The notes beneath the pieces are model-generated. The model worked only from the letters and a program-made list of their open reading frames with translations. It was not told where the DNA came from and made no database searches. Shown here piece after piece: positions 13,511 through 26,800 of a DNA stretch of 64,000 nt. This stretch comes from Bugula neritina. Lineage: Eukaryota; Bryozoa; Gymnolaemata; Cheilostomatida; Bugulidae. Made by a program: the position numbers and the translations under genes. Positions within the stretch are counted from its first letter, which is position 1; each line of letters opens with the position of its first letter. Location of the stretch: contig OZ037766.1 of NCBI GenBank assembly GCA_964035545.1, positions 3,945,722 to 4,009,721 on the forward strand. Reading direction: 5' to 3'.

Positions 13511-16500
13511 ATTATTGTGATTTAAAAAAAATGGATTCCAAATTTAATGTTTGCATGGACAAGTTGTGACAAAAGTGCAGTTAAAAGATTGCAACTTTCC
13601 CCACTTATATTAAACACATGCAATGAAGGTAATATTTAATAATCTTTTTCAAATATAGTTGAGTGATGGTGCCAACTAGTTTAGAGTTTAGACTTTTCTT
13701 TAACCTGTAAATGTGTTGTACAACCTGGTGGAATCTATAGTACCTTCAGTAAATAATAACGTTCAGAAAGGAGAAAATAACTCCAAAGTAAAAAAAAAGT
13801 GCCATTGCCTAAAGGAAATCACTAAGAGCTGGCCTTATTTGTTTGTATCAAGTTCAGTTTCAACTAATTGCCTAAAGTTTTAACAATATAATTGCATAAA
13901 CTATTAATTATTTAATTTTAATTAAAAAATATTTTTTCTATCAATATGTAGACTGCAGTTGGCTAATTTCTTGATGTAATTATACATTTGGTTCTAATTT
14001 ATAGATATACAACAAATGAATCTGAAGTGGTTGGAGTCATAAGCTCTTTAATGCCTCAATGCTTCTACTAAGTTGTTGAAGTTTGGAACTCTGCCAAACG
14101 TCTTGTCAACTGTTATACAGTATATAGTTTAATAATAAATGGTTTATTGATAGATTCTATTACAGCAGATGGTTTTTTTTGCTGTTTTATCTAATAAAAT
14201 TGTTTGTTTTTACAGGTTTGCCATCAAATAAAAGTATTCATAATCAGAAAATTTGTGACTATATCGACTATTAAGCACTGCAAGAACCAAATTTTATAAT
14301 ATTTAGAATAAATTTGTACTGAAATGCAGTAAAATAAGATGCCCAGCTTTTACCTTTCACTATAACTTTATAAGTATGTTGCAGACAAGCTCTGCCTATA
14401 GGCAATCCTAACCCTTAAGTACAGTCACTCATCAGAAATACATGCTTGTGGGCAGACGTAGTTATATAACATAATAAGTAAGTTTCTCTAATATTTTGTT
14501 TCATTTTTGTTGTTGTTGATGTTGGACAAAATTTTTATTTAGTAATTTTGTTTCTTTGCAAAAAATATTTAGTTGCTTTGAAGCTTTACGTTATGTTTAC
14601 GTGCGTGAGTATTAGTTGGAATTTGTTTGTGTGAAATAAAAGTTTTTTATTCATAGTAGCTTATCGTCCAAACAATTTGTGGTGTGGAGTTGTGTAGATG
14701 TAGGATGTAATAATCCAATGCTTAAAATGTTGAAAGCTTTATATAATGGTGCACAATAAAGATTCACAACACCCCCAGCTCACTCCCAAAATTAGAAAAT
14801 TCTCTAACAAATCTGACTTTGTTATAAGAAATGCAATGTGGTCCATATCTTTAGCTTTTTGCTGGCAAAAGCGGATAACCAAAGTCTGTAGAATTTTATA
14901 GATTTAGATTTTAGTCTGTCCATGCAGCTTTAATATTTTAGCCTTGCAAGTATTATAGACCTGTATTTTCATGATGATATTTCATTACCAGTGTGCCCAG
15001 TTAGTATAGGTTAGTATTTTGACATCAGTTTAATAAACTTGTGATGGTAGAACCTGGGCTGAGTGACATGTTTGTGGAGGGTATCCACACCCCAGCCTCT
15101 TTCCATTCACTTAGCAAAGATAGAACTATAATAGTAAATGTAGCACCTTACCACTTTCCTATACTAGTCATAGGTATATATAAAGCAACTTATTTGTTAA
15201 CCCCATGCGAGAAGTTATATATATCATATTGTTATTTGTTTACTCCAATTAAAATAATAATTATAGCTCTGCTGACACCAGTATATTTCACACTGACACT
15301 AAAAAGAGACCGCGAAGGCTTAAACCAGCATATGACACATTTATTTAAAAGTTGACTAACTATAATGACAATTGTCAAAGTGAAGACTATACACACCACC
15401 AGCAATAATAACATTGTACACCTCAGTTGTGATTCTGTTAATTATATGCTATTGTTACTATACTGTATATATAATATGAAGCCTGCTTACTGTCTAAGTA
15501 TTGCATATAGGTGGTGTTGCGTATAACAACTTACAGAGTGATACTATGACCTTTAACCCTTTGCTTACAATAATAATTATGTCCTTGAATATTTGAGCAT
15601 AGATTCTATATTATAGACTAGCTCTGGAACTCCAAAGATACTTGGTTTACATAAAACATTGCTACAATTATTATAGTATATCCTATACTAATATTTATTC
15701 CTTAGGTATATTAATTCTTCCTCTTTCTACTTCAATAGTTTTCTATGATATAATTTTCTAACTTTTTTGCTAGATGTGTGATATAATAAATCTTGGTATT
15801 ATAATATTGATTTAGCCAACTAACTTCCAAAGAACTAACTACAGGAAAATTGGCTGTAAACCTAAAAGACATTAATTTATTGTGTAAATCCAAAGACTTG
15901 TATATTTTAATATATCTAAAAACTTCATATTCCTGAATGAACGGTCAATTATTGCATTTTGTAAAAATGACATTTACAATTTTGTAACTTATTCTGCATA
16001 TAAATAGCTTGTAAAATAACATTAGACATGCGCATGTTAAAAACAGACATAGCATCTCAAAATATTACTAATGTTATAGAGTTATCTTCCCTTTAAACCC
16101 ATGATGTTTTACTATTCATTCCTACACCTTTTATATTGTAAATTATATAACAATGAATAGCAGAATAAGTCAATATATCAATATGAATATACTATTAATG
16201 CTTTAAGACAATAGTGATACAAATAATTGTAATATAGCAATATTTTTACAGTTAATATTTTGTATTTATAATCATTGCTAAAGATTGTAGCATATAGGGA
16301 GGCAGATGTTATTTTAACCAACTGAACAATAGTTTATATAAATGGTGAGCTACCATGAAAGGTTTTCTTCTGCTACAGCATCAATTCCCTCTGTCCTAGA
16401 CTCTCTCCCCATTAAATAGCATCCCGGCTAGTCCCTCTGGTGTATGAAGCTATAAATACGATAACTTTATGTTGGACTACTCTATAATTAAGTGTTAAAT

Positions 16501-17000
16501 TATGAATATCACAGGCTACATATACGGTTATTACAGCAAGTAGACCATGACGGTATAGCCCCCAGTCTTATAAGTTGTAACTATTATCATAGGCTTCAAA
16601 TATAGGTAGTAAGTACGGCCACCACTTTAGGCCTTTAAAGACAAACTAGAGAATTTGGTATTGTTGGCATAGGTTTTAATTGTGCAAAGTTAGCTGTTAC
16701 TTAAATGACTTTACTAGTAAACAACTGTTGAAGCTCCAATTATCTATGCTATGCCACATTACTTTTCACATGCTTAACTTTTTTGTTTTATGAAGACTAG
16801 GCAGGTATAAAATTCGTAGGAATAAAAGATTATGTGAGAAAAGGAGCTCTATTGCCCCTGCTTGCTGTATAATATGATGTACCATCACTCATACACAATG
16901 CGAGTATACGTATGCAATACAATATTTAAAAGGTTTTTATTTGAACACCTTCGATAAAATGCTAGTTGCCCCGTATTTTAGTTTGAATCGCTGCATTTAT
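13511..17000. other. AT-rich intergenic DNA, no gene seen
   Basis: I see no exon-like frames, RNA genes or long repeats. Scattered ATAATAG/ACTATTA simple sequence only. Confidence 0.4.
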
Positions 17001-17014
17001 GTTACGCAAGTTTG

Positions 17015-17310
17015 ATTGGTTTCGACGCTATACTTTAAGATTACTGGTACGTTGTGTAATGTCTCTCGCAAAGCTTTAACCAATGAAAAATAGAACCCAG
17101 TTTATTATTTCACCACTGCCCACCAATAATGATAATCGAAACTATAAGCTCTAGTCGAGTTAAACTTAAAAGCATTGCACCACCAATGCACAATAGCCTT
17201 TGCTATCGATTGATTGTGCAATATTTATCTGCACGATACAACAGATAAGCACAATGCATTCACGTTTGAACATGCCCACCATGGTATGCTATATAAAAAA
17301 GAATACTGAG
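17015..17310 (+). promoter_or_regulatory. Putative promoter upstream of the RBR gene
   Basis: The stretch is richer in CpG than its surroundings. It has CCAAT-type motifs in both orientations (GATTGG near 17020, ACCAATG near 17080), a palindromic TGCACAAT region near 17190-17220 and a TATA-like ATATAAAAAA at 17291-17300. A possible 5' UTR exon could begin about 17320 and end at a GTAAGT near 17550. This is inference from motifs only. Confidence 0.3.
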
Positions 17311-18133
17311 CTCCTAAACCAACAGTTGCTGAGAAGGTTGTTCAGAGACTTGGCTGTGAAGTAGAATCAAATTTTCATTTTGATTCTAATTTAATTGTTC
17401 ACTCGCTGTCTCATAGTCATAGTCATACTATAATTTACAGTCACTCTCAGTGTCACTACCACTCTTTGACTTGAATAAACTTCACACGAACTAGAAATAA
17501 AGCTTTAATTTTAATTCCTATTTGTCACAAAACTTTACTCTTCTCAACTTTTCCGTAAGTAAATCTTCAATCTGATAATTCAAAAGAGTATAAATTAAAA
17601 TCATTGTGAATAAGTCGAATTTTTAAATTACTAGAGTAAAAGTGTACCACTAGCAATGATACGTTTGTAGTTGTAGTTATTTGGAGAGTGTTCATATGAT
17701 ATTGTTATTGTATAGTCGTGATGATCGAGTATAACATCAAGAAATATGAATTAAAATTAGAATGGGAAGCTTTAATTTTAGTTCATTATTTTAAAAATGA
17801 AGTTAAATGCAAAATATAATTTAAATTGAGTTTAATTTTTATTCAAAGAACTTCTGTATGCTTGAAAATGGTCATTGTGATTTAAATTTATCGTCAACTT
17901 TGGCTGTCAGTGTAATCAATTCTAGTTTGCAGCTGTCTCGGCTTGGTGAATTATCTGTGTTTTGCAAGTTAAAACTGTAGGGAGGTAGTTGCAAGTTGTT
18001 ATGTAGTTCTAAGCCTTTTAAAAATAGATTAGTAATACTTATTGCAGCAGTATTCACATTGTCATGTTGAAATGACAAAATCTGATACATTTTTAGATTC
18101 AGGAGTATCTAATTTGAAGACACAGCTTCAATC

Positions 18134-21100
18134 ATGGTTCATAAAGGGTTAAAGCGGGGCCTAAATACAGGCAATACAATCAGAAATCATCCAGGTTTGC
18201 CCAACAGTCGTCAGTACCGAAAGTATGGCTGCTTAGTCATCAACAATGACTTAAGAGGAGACAACTCTGTAATAGCAGAAGGAGTGGTGAAGGACTTAAT
18301 GAGTTATCTGCCAACTAAAGGTCAGAGTTCAGTTGAGTATTCTCTGAACAAACGGAGGCGCTGGGAGTTGCCTGAACACATCAAATCCAAGATTGAATTG
18401 GAATCTGACAGCCAAGATATTAAGGTACTGAAAGCTCTCAACTGGTAATATCCATCGCAGTACAATAGTGTATTCGCTAATGAATTAGACTGTCTTCCTT
18501 ACATTATACAACAATTTTTTAGATCACAGTATTGGAACATGTTCTGTCTGATAGAACTAAAGCCGGCATATCTGCATACGACACTTGCACTGGATACTAC
18601 TCTAACGTTGGTAATGTCAGGGAGTGTGTGTCCAACGCTGAAATGAATATCAAGTCGGCAATGCGAGGTCACCGGGAACAAGATCATCTCTCTAAGATAG
18701 AGAGAAGAGAATTAAGAAAAGACTATGAAAGAAGATACGGTAAGTGAAGAATTCAGTTTGATTTTAAGGAAGTTGATTTTCATATGAAGGAAAATGACTG
18801 CAGGTATAAATGTTGTGATGATTTCAGTCTATCTTATTTTATGTCACAGAGTCAGTTGATGAAGCCGAGGATATTTCCACTTATGAGTGTCGCATTGCGA
18901 GCTTCAGCAAGTCTGGTCAGAAGGCGTATAAAGGTTTAGCAGCCAAATCTGGTGAGCATTACTTTGCAAAACAATACAATACAATGCAATACTTTACAAT
19001 ACAATACAATGCAATACTTTGCTATGCAATACTTTACTATGCAGTGCTGGTACTAAAACTAATTTATTTGAGTACAATACTTATCCAAGTCCAACAGTAT
19101 AGATAATGCAATATGTAACGTGATCTGTTTCAGCGTATTATGAGAGAGTAGGAAAGTCAAAGAACAGTCGACGGAGACAATCTCAGAGAAGGGGTTCTGC
19201 TGAGCAGGATTTATATTTCGACCCGCTGTACCTGGATGAAGATGTAGAAGGGGCGGAATACCAAGATAATAGGACTGATCAACCAATCACAGTCTCACTT
19301 GCTGATTGCATCACTTCCTCTCCGCCTACCACTCTAAGATCTCGACACAGGTATATTAGATGTTCCGTATCTGGTTTACCTCCTTGTACTTTGTGTGGCG
19401 GGACTCGCGGCATCACTCGGTATTCTGTGTTTGCAGCAGCAGAAGTAGCACAGACTCTGGTGGCAGCACTGGCAGCAGGAAGGGGTGTCTGGTGTACGTC
19501 GATAAAGTGGCTGGCAGCACAACTTCCCACAACAGCACAACTGCCCCTTCCCACGCTGCCTCTTCCTTCACCAAACCCTACATTGCTGACTCTACGGAGA
19601 TCTTGCTGAAGAGCTCAGACGTCGACATATCGATGCTGACCTTGAACCTGGGCAACAGCTACGCTGAGTCATACTGCACACCCAGGGTTCTCACCATCAA
19701 CTTAACCGAAGAGTTGGGGGTGTCGAACAAGACAGACAAGTTTTACATGGTTCTTGTGCAGAGAGCTGAGGGCGTGGAGTACGACAGATACAGGTGCGTA
19801 TGATGATATGTTGTGTATAATTTCCTGTTTGTATTGGGCACAGCAGTGCAAAGGTTGCTATACGCTGCATTGTGGTTTGTAGAGTATACTGTGCCGGAAC
19901 TTCAGTGACCAATGAGCAAGCTGCTTACATCTCTACACTTCAGCAAAACAAGGAGTACGATTTGGCTACTTTGAAAAGTCTTGTATTGGAATACAGTCGC
20001 TCACTTTCCTATGACACGTAAGTTGTACTCTGTAATTTATGCAATTGCCACCTTTTTATGTTAATTTCAATTACTTATAATTTTAGTGCTTAAACATGTA
20101 CATTTTTAAATTTGTTTGTATTTTAGATCTTCCTCCCAATCTGCCTTTACCGCCAGATACATAACGGCACGCAACAGACCGTTGAGAAACTTCTCAAGTT
20201 ACCAGTGGAACACCAAGTCATCTCTACTGAGTGACCTGAGCAAACAGACCATGTCTAGCTACCAGAGACAGTCAGAGATGAATCTTCTCAACATGAAGGT
20301 AGCATTTCTCTAGACACTCTTTACATCTGAACGTGACTGTTTGTATTCATCGATATTCCGCTTCAAATACTGAATGAGTCAAGTCAAGTGCGAATTCTGT
20401 TTCAGGGGTCAGGTGACGACTTTGTGTTTATTCCAACTCAGTGCCAGCGAGCTGTGAGCTGTAACCTGCACTGTGGAGTGTGTTTCGAAGAGCTGAATGA
20501 TTCCGTCCTCCACTCGGCCATCTTGCCTTGTCAGCACTACTTCTGCAACGAGTGCTGGTCGGCGCACCTGACTACAAATATACGGGAAGGCAAAGTTCAC
20601 ATCACGTGCCCCGAGTACGAGTGTACCAGGGAAGTTGATCCCGTATTCATCATGTCTCTCACGGACTTCAACACGTACAGTATGCACGAGCTACATCTCA
20701 CTGAGTACTCTCTGTTCAGTCAGAAGAAAGCCACCTGGTGTCCTAATGATGTGTAAGTACAGCTGCACTACCCTCCAGTACTATGAGCGAGTGATGAACT
20801 CTGCGTGTCTTATATGTGTGTTGTATTGTGTTGCAGCTGTAGTCGGGTTCTGCATTGTGACGATGATATTGCGGGAAGGTCTGACCCAGTGCCCGTCAGA
20901 TGTCATTGTGGTAAGGAATGCTGCTTCAAATGTCTGAAGGAAGCTCATTGGCCGCTCACTTGTTCTCAGGTACAGACCTACCAGGACAAGCTCCGAGAAG
21001 ATGGTGAGACTTACTATACATATCAATACTTACCCTACTATGTACATATTAATACTTACTATACTACGTACTTATAAGTACTTACTATACTACGTACATA

Positions 21101-22333
21101 TTAATACTTACCCTACTACGTACATTTTAATACTTACCCTACTATGTACATATTAATACTTACCCTACTACGTACATACCAGTACTTACTATACTACGTA
21201 CATATTAATACTTACCCTACTACGTACATCCTAATACTTACCCTACTATGTACATATTAATACTTACCCTACTATGTACATATTAATACTTACTATACTA
21301 CGTACATATTAATACTTACCCTACTACGTACATATTAATACTTACTAAAGTATGTTTAATCTAAACTCATACGGATAAGAGGGTGTAATCTTTCTACTTT
21401 CTTTCTGTAGGTCTACAGCACCTGGTAACAGTAGAAGAAGCCTCCGAGATAGTCGTACGGACAAAGCCCTGTCCACGCTGTAATACTCCTATTGAGAAAG
21501 ATGGCGGGTGTGTGCACATGTCGTGCAGTAGATGCAGAACTGCATTCTGCTGGAGATGTGGGCAGGCATATATGGGCACCGAGTACTATCACACTTGCAA
21601 AGTCGGAGAATTAGGCTATACAGTGAGTTTCTATTGGTTATTCCATGATGACTCATGATGTCCTGTTGGTTGGAAGCTGATTTTAGTAGCAGTTTTATGA
21701 GTTGTCATCTCTTTTTTATAGGTAAGAGAATTCAGTCATGGACTTCCTGATTCAAACAACAGTTCTTACAATGCAGCCTGCTTGCATAGGATTTATAAAG
21801 CCCCATTCAAGAGAACTAAACTCCAAAAGAATGCAGAATCTTTAGTATCTAGTGCCAGCGTAAGTATATACCTGCTGCTACATCATGTTTTTGCCTGGAA
21901 TTTAAATACTTAAAAAGAGATGAACTCTAATGACTTGCTTTAAATTTATTACCTTATCCCCGTGTGCATTATATAATTCTTGTTTGATTATTTACAGGTA
22001 CGCTGCGTTCAGACCTTCCAATCATCTAGCAGTGAGCAGTCACTTCGCAGGTACCTGAACCAAGTGATACGAGCTATATTTGATGCTCACAACCTTCTGG
22101 AATATTCTAATGCTGTTAATGCCTTCAAGAAAGGAAGTAAATACTGTGTGCCTACAATCTCACTCTTGTCATTTCACCTCAGTACTTTAGAGCGACATGT
22201 CACTGCTGGTAAATCTACGAGGAAGAATCTTCAGAGAATTATGAAGTTTTATGATTTAGTCAAGCATTCTACTGACAGATTGGTCAGTGAGATGTCTACA
22301 GCTCTCTCATTGGTTAAACCCGACTCCCAGTAA
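18134..22333 (+). CDS. RING-IBR-RING (RBR) E3 ubiquitin ligase, Ariadne/CUL9-like
   Basis: RBR ligases take ubiquitin from E2 onto a cysteine of the second RING before passing it to substrate. Twelve exons: 18134-18424, 18523-18739, 18850-18951, 19134-19350, 19437-19793, 19883-20017, 20127-20298, 20406-20752, 20837-21003, 21411-21622, 21722-21859, 21998-22333. Phases agree throughout (2691 nt, 896 aa). RING1 is about residues 520-575 (CGVC, LPCQHYFCNECW). The IBR follows (CHCGKECCFKC). The second RING is about 689-730 (CPRC, GGCVHMSC, FCWRCG); by family analogy the catalytic cysteine is C707. The C-terminal ~170 aa resemble the helical Ariadne domain. The first ~500 aa are Ser/Thr/Tyr-rich and match no partner domain I know. 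An in-frame TAA lies a few codons upstream of the chosen ATG. Exon 5 has a CAGCAGCAG acceptor that could slip by one codon. Confidence 0.88.
18965..19050. repeat. Degenerate CAATACAATGCAATACTTT repeat in RBR intron
   Basis: Short, imperfect repeats fill most of the intron between exons 3 and 4. The same words recur at 62518-62660 inside a SARA intron. Confidence 0.7.
21015..21348. repeat. 27-bp minisatellite filling RBR intron 9
   Basis: About 12 copies of a unit ACGTACATATTAATACTT plus ACCCTACTA, with C/T variants and some ACTATACTA forms. It occupies most of the intron between the IBR exon and the second-RING exon. Confidence 0.9.
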
Positions 22334-23095
22334 TTTATTATTATTTTCTCTGGGGTCTCTACTCTTGAGTTTTCTATTTTTATGTCTGGTCAGAGTTATG
22401 TTTTTTCAATCATTCAATGAAGTCATTAAATTTTATAAAAAACAACATATTTTTGATACTATTTTTTATAATTTTACATTTACTTGTTTCTAAACATTAA
22501 TTTAAGGACTGAACTCTAAGAAAATACTATAATATAGTTTTTGAGCTTTACAGTTTATTGAAATTTTTGTTCACATTATCTACTTTGTAGTTTATAAACA
22601 TTTATCTCAGTTATTTTTTCATTGTACCAAATAAATGCACTAATTCAATACTCCTCAGCTCACTCTCTATACAAAAATAAGACTCATTTAATCAGTAATC
22701 TATGGTGCACCAGTTCAATCTAACAGAAACAATGTCTTACACTTACTTTACATTCAAAAGACCCACAATCAATATGAATCTTTTATATCTAGAGGTATGG
22801 GAGAATGGTATGTTGTCTCGAAGTTATAGCAGTTGGCAAAATATTTGCACTTCACTAGATTACCAAATCAAAAGCTGCTTGTAGCATCATTGGGAGTTGT
22901 GCTCCCTAATTATTTGTGCAACAAGCACATAAATGCCTCATAATTGCACATATTGTATGCATTGCATACTAATGCTGTATTTTTTTATTCCAGCTGTAAA
23001 AGCTATTGATATTACAAACTGAGAATTTATTGTTAGAGAGCCACTGCAGAGTATCGGAGTAATTATATAATGTATTGAAGTTTCCTCAAACTCTG
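22334..23095. other. RBR 3' flank
   Basis: It follows the RBR stop codon. An AATAAA near 22630 is a candidate polyadenylation signal. No further coding sequence is supported. Confidence 0.4.
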
Positions 23096-23371
23096 TTTTT
23101 CTGTTACACAGAGAAAAGGTTCAAGAGGAAAAGTAACGGCATGTAAACATTTATTTGATCATTGCCCACATTGACCTTGCAGCAGGGGTGCTTGACCACT
23201 CAACAGCCTCAGTTATTAATTCAAGGGAAATAACCATTGCACTATAGTTTCAGTTCAGTGGAAATGACTATTACAGTGGCATTTCTAGGAAGCAACCATT
23301 ACAGCTAATAGTAAGCATTGGTTAGTGTAAAATTAGACTTTTTATTCGATTGTATTCTCCCCAGTAGGGGA
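23096..23371 (-). repeat. Duplicated flank downstream of U2 copy 1
   Basis: This block (for example TTGCCCACATTGACCTTGCAG near 23160) recurs at 44140-44556, in each case immediately 3' of a U2 gene. The second copy carries extra sequence. A CCCC-TACT-GGGG hairpin just beyond the U2 3' end is kept in both and may take part in 3' end formation. Confidence 0.8.
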
Positions 23372-23559
23372 GGTGGGCCGTGCTTGGAGGTACTGCAATA
23401 CCAAGACAACCCGTGACAGAGCCGAAGCAAGCTTCTGCGCTCCGTCCATTTACAAAAATCAGATTAATATCATAGTGACACGATGTGCCACGAATCAGAT
23501 ATTTAACTGATTAGAACAGATACTACACTTTGATCTTAGCCAATAGGCCGAGAAGCGAT
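23372..23559 (-). ncRNA. RNU2: U2 spliceosomal snRNA, copy 1
   Basis: The minus strand begins ATCGCTTCTCGGCCTATTGG at 23559 and runs 188 nt, the normal U2 length. It keeps the branch-point pairing segment GTGTAGTATCTG, stem IIa (GTGGCACATCGTGTCAC), an Sm site (GATTTTTG) and the 3' loop GGTATTGCAGTACCTCC. U2 pairs with the intron branch point in the spliceosome. It differs from copy 2 at only about three positions. The exact 3' end is inferred from family length. Confidence 0.95.
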
Positions 23560-23595
23560 ACCGGTTAACAGGGTCGTGAGTAAACCTATTGTTAA

Positions 23596-23619
23596 GAAAA
23601 CTTATAAACTTAGAGTGTG
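23596..23619 (-). promoter_or_regulatory. PSE-like proximal element of U2 copy 1
   Basis: Lies at about -60 to -37 from the U2 start. TATAAGTTTTC and an outer CACAC are shared with copy 2 at exactly the same spacing, while most surrounding upstream sequence has diverged. The position matches the proximal sequence element that recruits SNAPc. Confidence 0.65.
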
Positions 23620-23776
23620 TCTACAATTATTATAATTATTAAATAAATATTTTTTAAAGCTAGTTAAATCATAAAATATTGTTTAAAAAATAAAAATTCA
23701 TTTTTATAAATTAACATTTATTTTTGTATTTAAACACCTTTTAAAACAAAGACAAAATAAAAAAGTCGTTTGTCGC

Positions 23777-23806
23777 GTGACGTTTATATTAGTGGTTGTC
23801 TCCCCT
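23777..23806 (-). promoter_or_regulatory. DSE-like distal element of U2 copy 1
   Basis: A GTGACG core followed by AGTGGTTGTCTCCCCT (plus-strand reading) lies about 218-247 bp upstream. It is conserved at copy 2 (44964-44994) with near-identical spacing, inside otherwise dissimilar DNA. The distance matches vertebrate snRNA distal enhancers, though no octamer is evident. Confidence 0.5.
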
Positions 23807-26800
23807 CCAAGCATCGCGCGTATATTCTAGTGCTATTTTGACTTTTGCTGCATTGGAGTTTGTGTTCCTAGCTTATATAGAATTCGTGTAAACATTTGAA
23901 TTTTATGCCAAATTTTTAGATTTTGCTCTTCCCACTTGACTAAACCTTAAGGTTTTCTTGAGTAAACCCCAGTAGAACTGAACTGAAAAGCATGCCTATG
24001 AGTTAAAGTCTCCTAATCGTAGTTCTCCAGACGGATCAAAGCCTACCAAGTATCTGGTCCAATATCTCCCAACTTCAAGCTACACTTCAGTAACTCTTTA
24101 AATCTAATGAGTGGACAGCACTGCATGGCTCCTTGTTCCTGAGCTCAACTGCAAACAGATAAACTAACTAGCTAGGTAGTCTCTTTGTATCCAGTCTATG
24201 GCCACACCCAGTCCATCTCAGGTTCCATTCAGTAAGTATGCCTGTTGTTGGAGCTAAACCACCTGGCTTGAGTAAATGTTATTCTACAGGGTACATAATT
24301 ATTTAATGGAAGGCATACACAATCTTAGCTCTTAAGATTGGACTTCATTATATATAATGAAAAATAGGTCTTTTATGCTATTTGAGCATATTTTTGCAAT
24401 GCTAAACGCTCCCTTCAGCATTGATAGCAAAAAACTTTTACAAAAAAAAATTATAGCAGTTTCCAGGGTCTGTCTTAGACTTACGACTAGAGACGTATGT
24501 TTAGGTTCTTTATCAAGAGATCTTGGTAAAACACGGTCTAATCTCTTGAAGAAATGTCAAAGCAATTTTCAATTAGTTATTTAGTTTGATATAATCGGTC
24601 AATGGTACTTAAGAATGTAGCTGTCAAGTTTTTGAATTCTGCTTCTTTTTGCCTTGCTAGTACAAGTGCTGCCTTGCACATTTTCAGTTTCACCCCTGGA
24701 TAGTATGTGTAAATTAGAATTAATGTAAAGGAATAAAAATAAACTGCGAGGTTCATTGAAATAGCAATTTCAAGAAAACTAATATTGATATAAAGTGAAG
24801 AAGAATGGTTACCTCTAAAGCCCAGTGTTGCTAGTACATGACTTTATCAAAGCCTAAATATTGCTGCTGAATCAAGTTTAGCCCTAATCACTTGGTTCGG
24901 ATGTTGAACAACATTATTGCTATTAGTTTATATAATAATGAGAAATTAAAATTCCCATCTCTTGAAAAAAGGAAAGAAATAATGCAGCCACAATTACATG
25001 TTTTCCGAACTAGGTGACTGTAAAATTGTAAAATTCTTAACTTGATGTCACAGTCATATATATTGACTAACTAGCAAAGTTTTAGTATGTATGTTTAAAA
25101 TTAAACTTCAAGACCGTTTTTTATAATTTCTTATCATTTTCAGTATAGATATATTTTCAGTGAAAGTGACTGTACCGTTAATGGTACACTGGACCTAACA
25201 GGTTTAATGTTTTGATTTGGCCTTTTCGATTAAACCTGCCCATTATAGTAATGATGTAGCATTAGCAGTTGCATACTACGTAGCTTTCTCTAGGTCTTAC
25301 CTAGTGCAGAAGAGTGTTTAAAACGCAGTAAGTGGGGTTTTGGATTACTATTCAACACATTAGTATTTGTACTTTTCCACCTAGTAAAATTTATTTTCTA
25401 CTTTCGACTAGCCACCTGGTGCTTCGCTAAATTAAGTAGTAAGTAGTAAGCACCAAATCCCTGCCAGATGACAATTCTTCGTCACTATGCAATAATAATA
25501 ATAGGCTAAAATCTAAATCTTCACCAGCTGGAAGTAAAATGCATTATACTTGAGATTACACCAGCCTTTCATCTTTTCATTGGCTACATAAATTACTGGC
25601 TCTTTTTCTTAGCTATATTATAAACAATGGGTACTTCCCATGCTCTTACTAAAGCTGTCTTGATGCTAGCTATTAGCTATTCATTAGTACTTCTGAACCC
25701 ATACCAGCAACATCTGGCTAGCTGCAGCTAAAGAACTAAGAAATGAAGATGTAAAAATGGCTAAGAAAAAGTTAAGAATTCTGCTTGCTGGTAGGTAAAA
25801 TATAGTATATAATATGCATTCTATATTTCTAACAACTATACAACTTAAACTATAAGTATTTTATTAATTGATTTTGAGATTTTATTCAATGGTAATGCAA
25901 CCCTACAAGTACAACCCAAACATATTGCATACTTGCTCAAAACAGAAGTTATTAATACAAATAAGTATACATCACGTGAGCAATCTATTCTTTTATGGTG
26001 ATGAAATGTTTATATTAAATTTAATACATATACTTATAGTATAACTATAAAGTCATTCTGTCAGCTGCTGTAAGTGTAATAATAATTGTAATAACAACTT
26101 CAAGTATAAGTGTAATTATATAAATATCATTACTTAAAAATAAATACTTTTAGAAAAGGAAACAGTTTTCTGCTTTGATAAAGATTCTCTACTACAACAT
26201 AAATTTTGGCAGTTCCTTTTAGTCGTAACTATCATAGCAATATATCTAGTTCTATTCCTTTTAGTTTTATTCGCAATTTGGCTATATTTGAAAATTATCG
26301 TGTTTTTTAGTATTGTAAAACTTAAAGGGGCTTTGCGCCTGTAATCAAAAACCTTGAAGCTTGAAATTATATTCTGATAAGTTGACCCAACCAAAGCAAT
26401 TTGGTTACTTTTTCCAGGGAATGATGTAAATGGTGGCACCAAATTATTTTTCCAGCTTTATTATAACCTCAACCTGTTGTAGACTTGTTTTTAAAATAGC
26501 TTAGTATGGGTGTGGCTAACTTTTGTCTTCTTAAACTTAGCACTAGAAGTATGTTGCCTATGCTTGGTGGTGAGCTACTGTTGTGATTTCATTACCTAGG
26601 TAAACACTTTGGTTTTTACACTGAGGTAACCACTCTAAAATGAAATATTGGGCCATGGGCCTTGTCATTTTGTTTATTTTCCTCAACTGTATGTATTTTT
26701 TTCCGTCTGCGACAAAATAAAACAAACAAACAAACAAACTTACATTTATGTTTTTTTATGGTTTTAGAATTACAGAATAACATTCAGAGAACTAACCTTC

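Noticed and set aside
21015-21348. Regularly spaced repeats that could suggest a CRISPR array
   Set aside because: Units are contiguous with no unique spacers and lie in a eukaryotic intron. This is a minisatellite.
24357-24584. 75-aa plus-strand frame
   Set aside because: No domain, no splice context and average AT-rich composition; likely chance.
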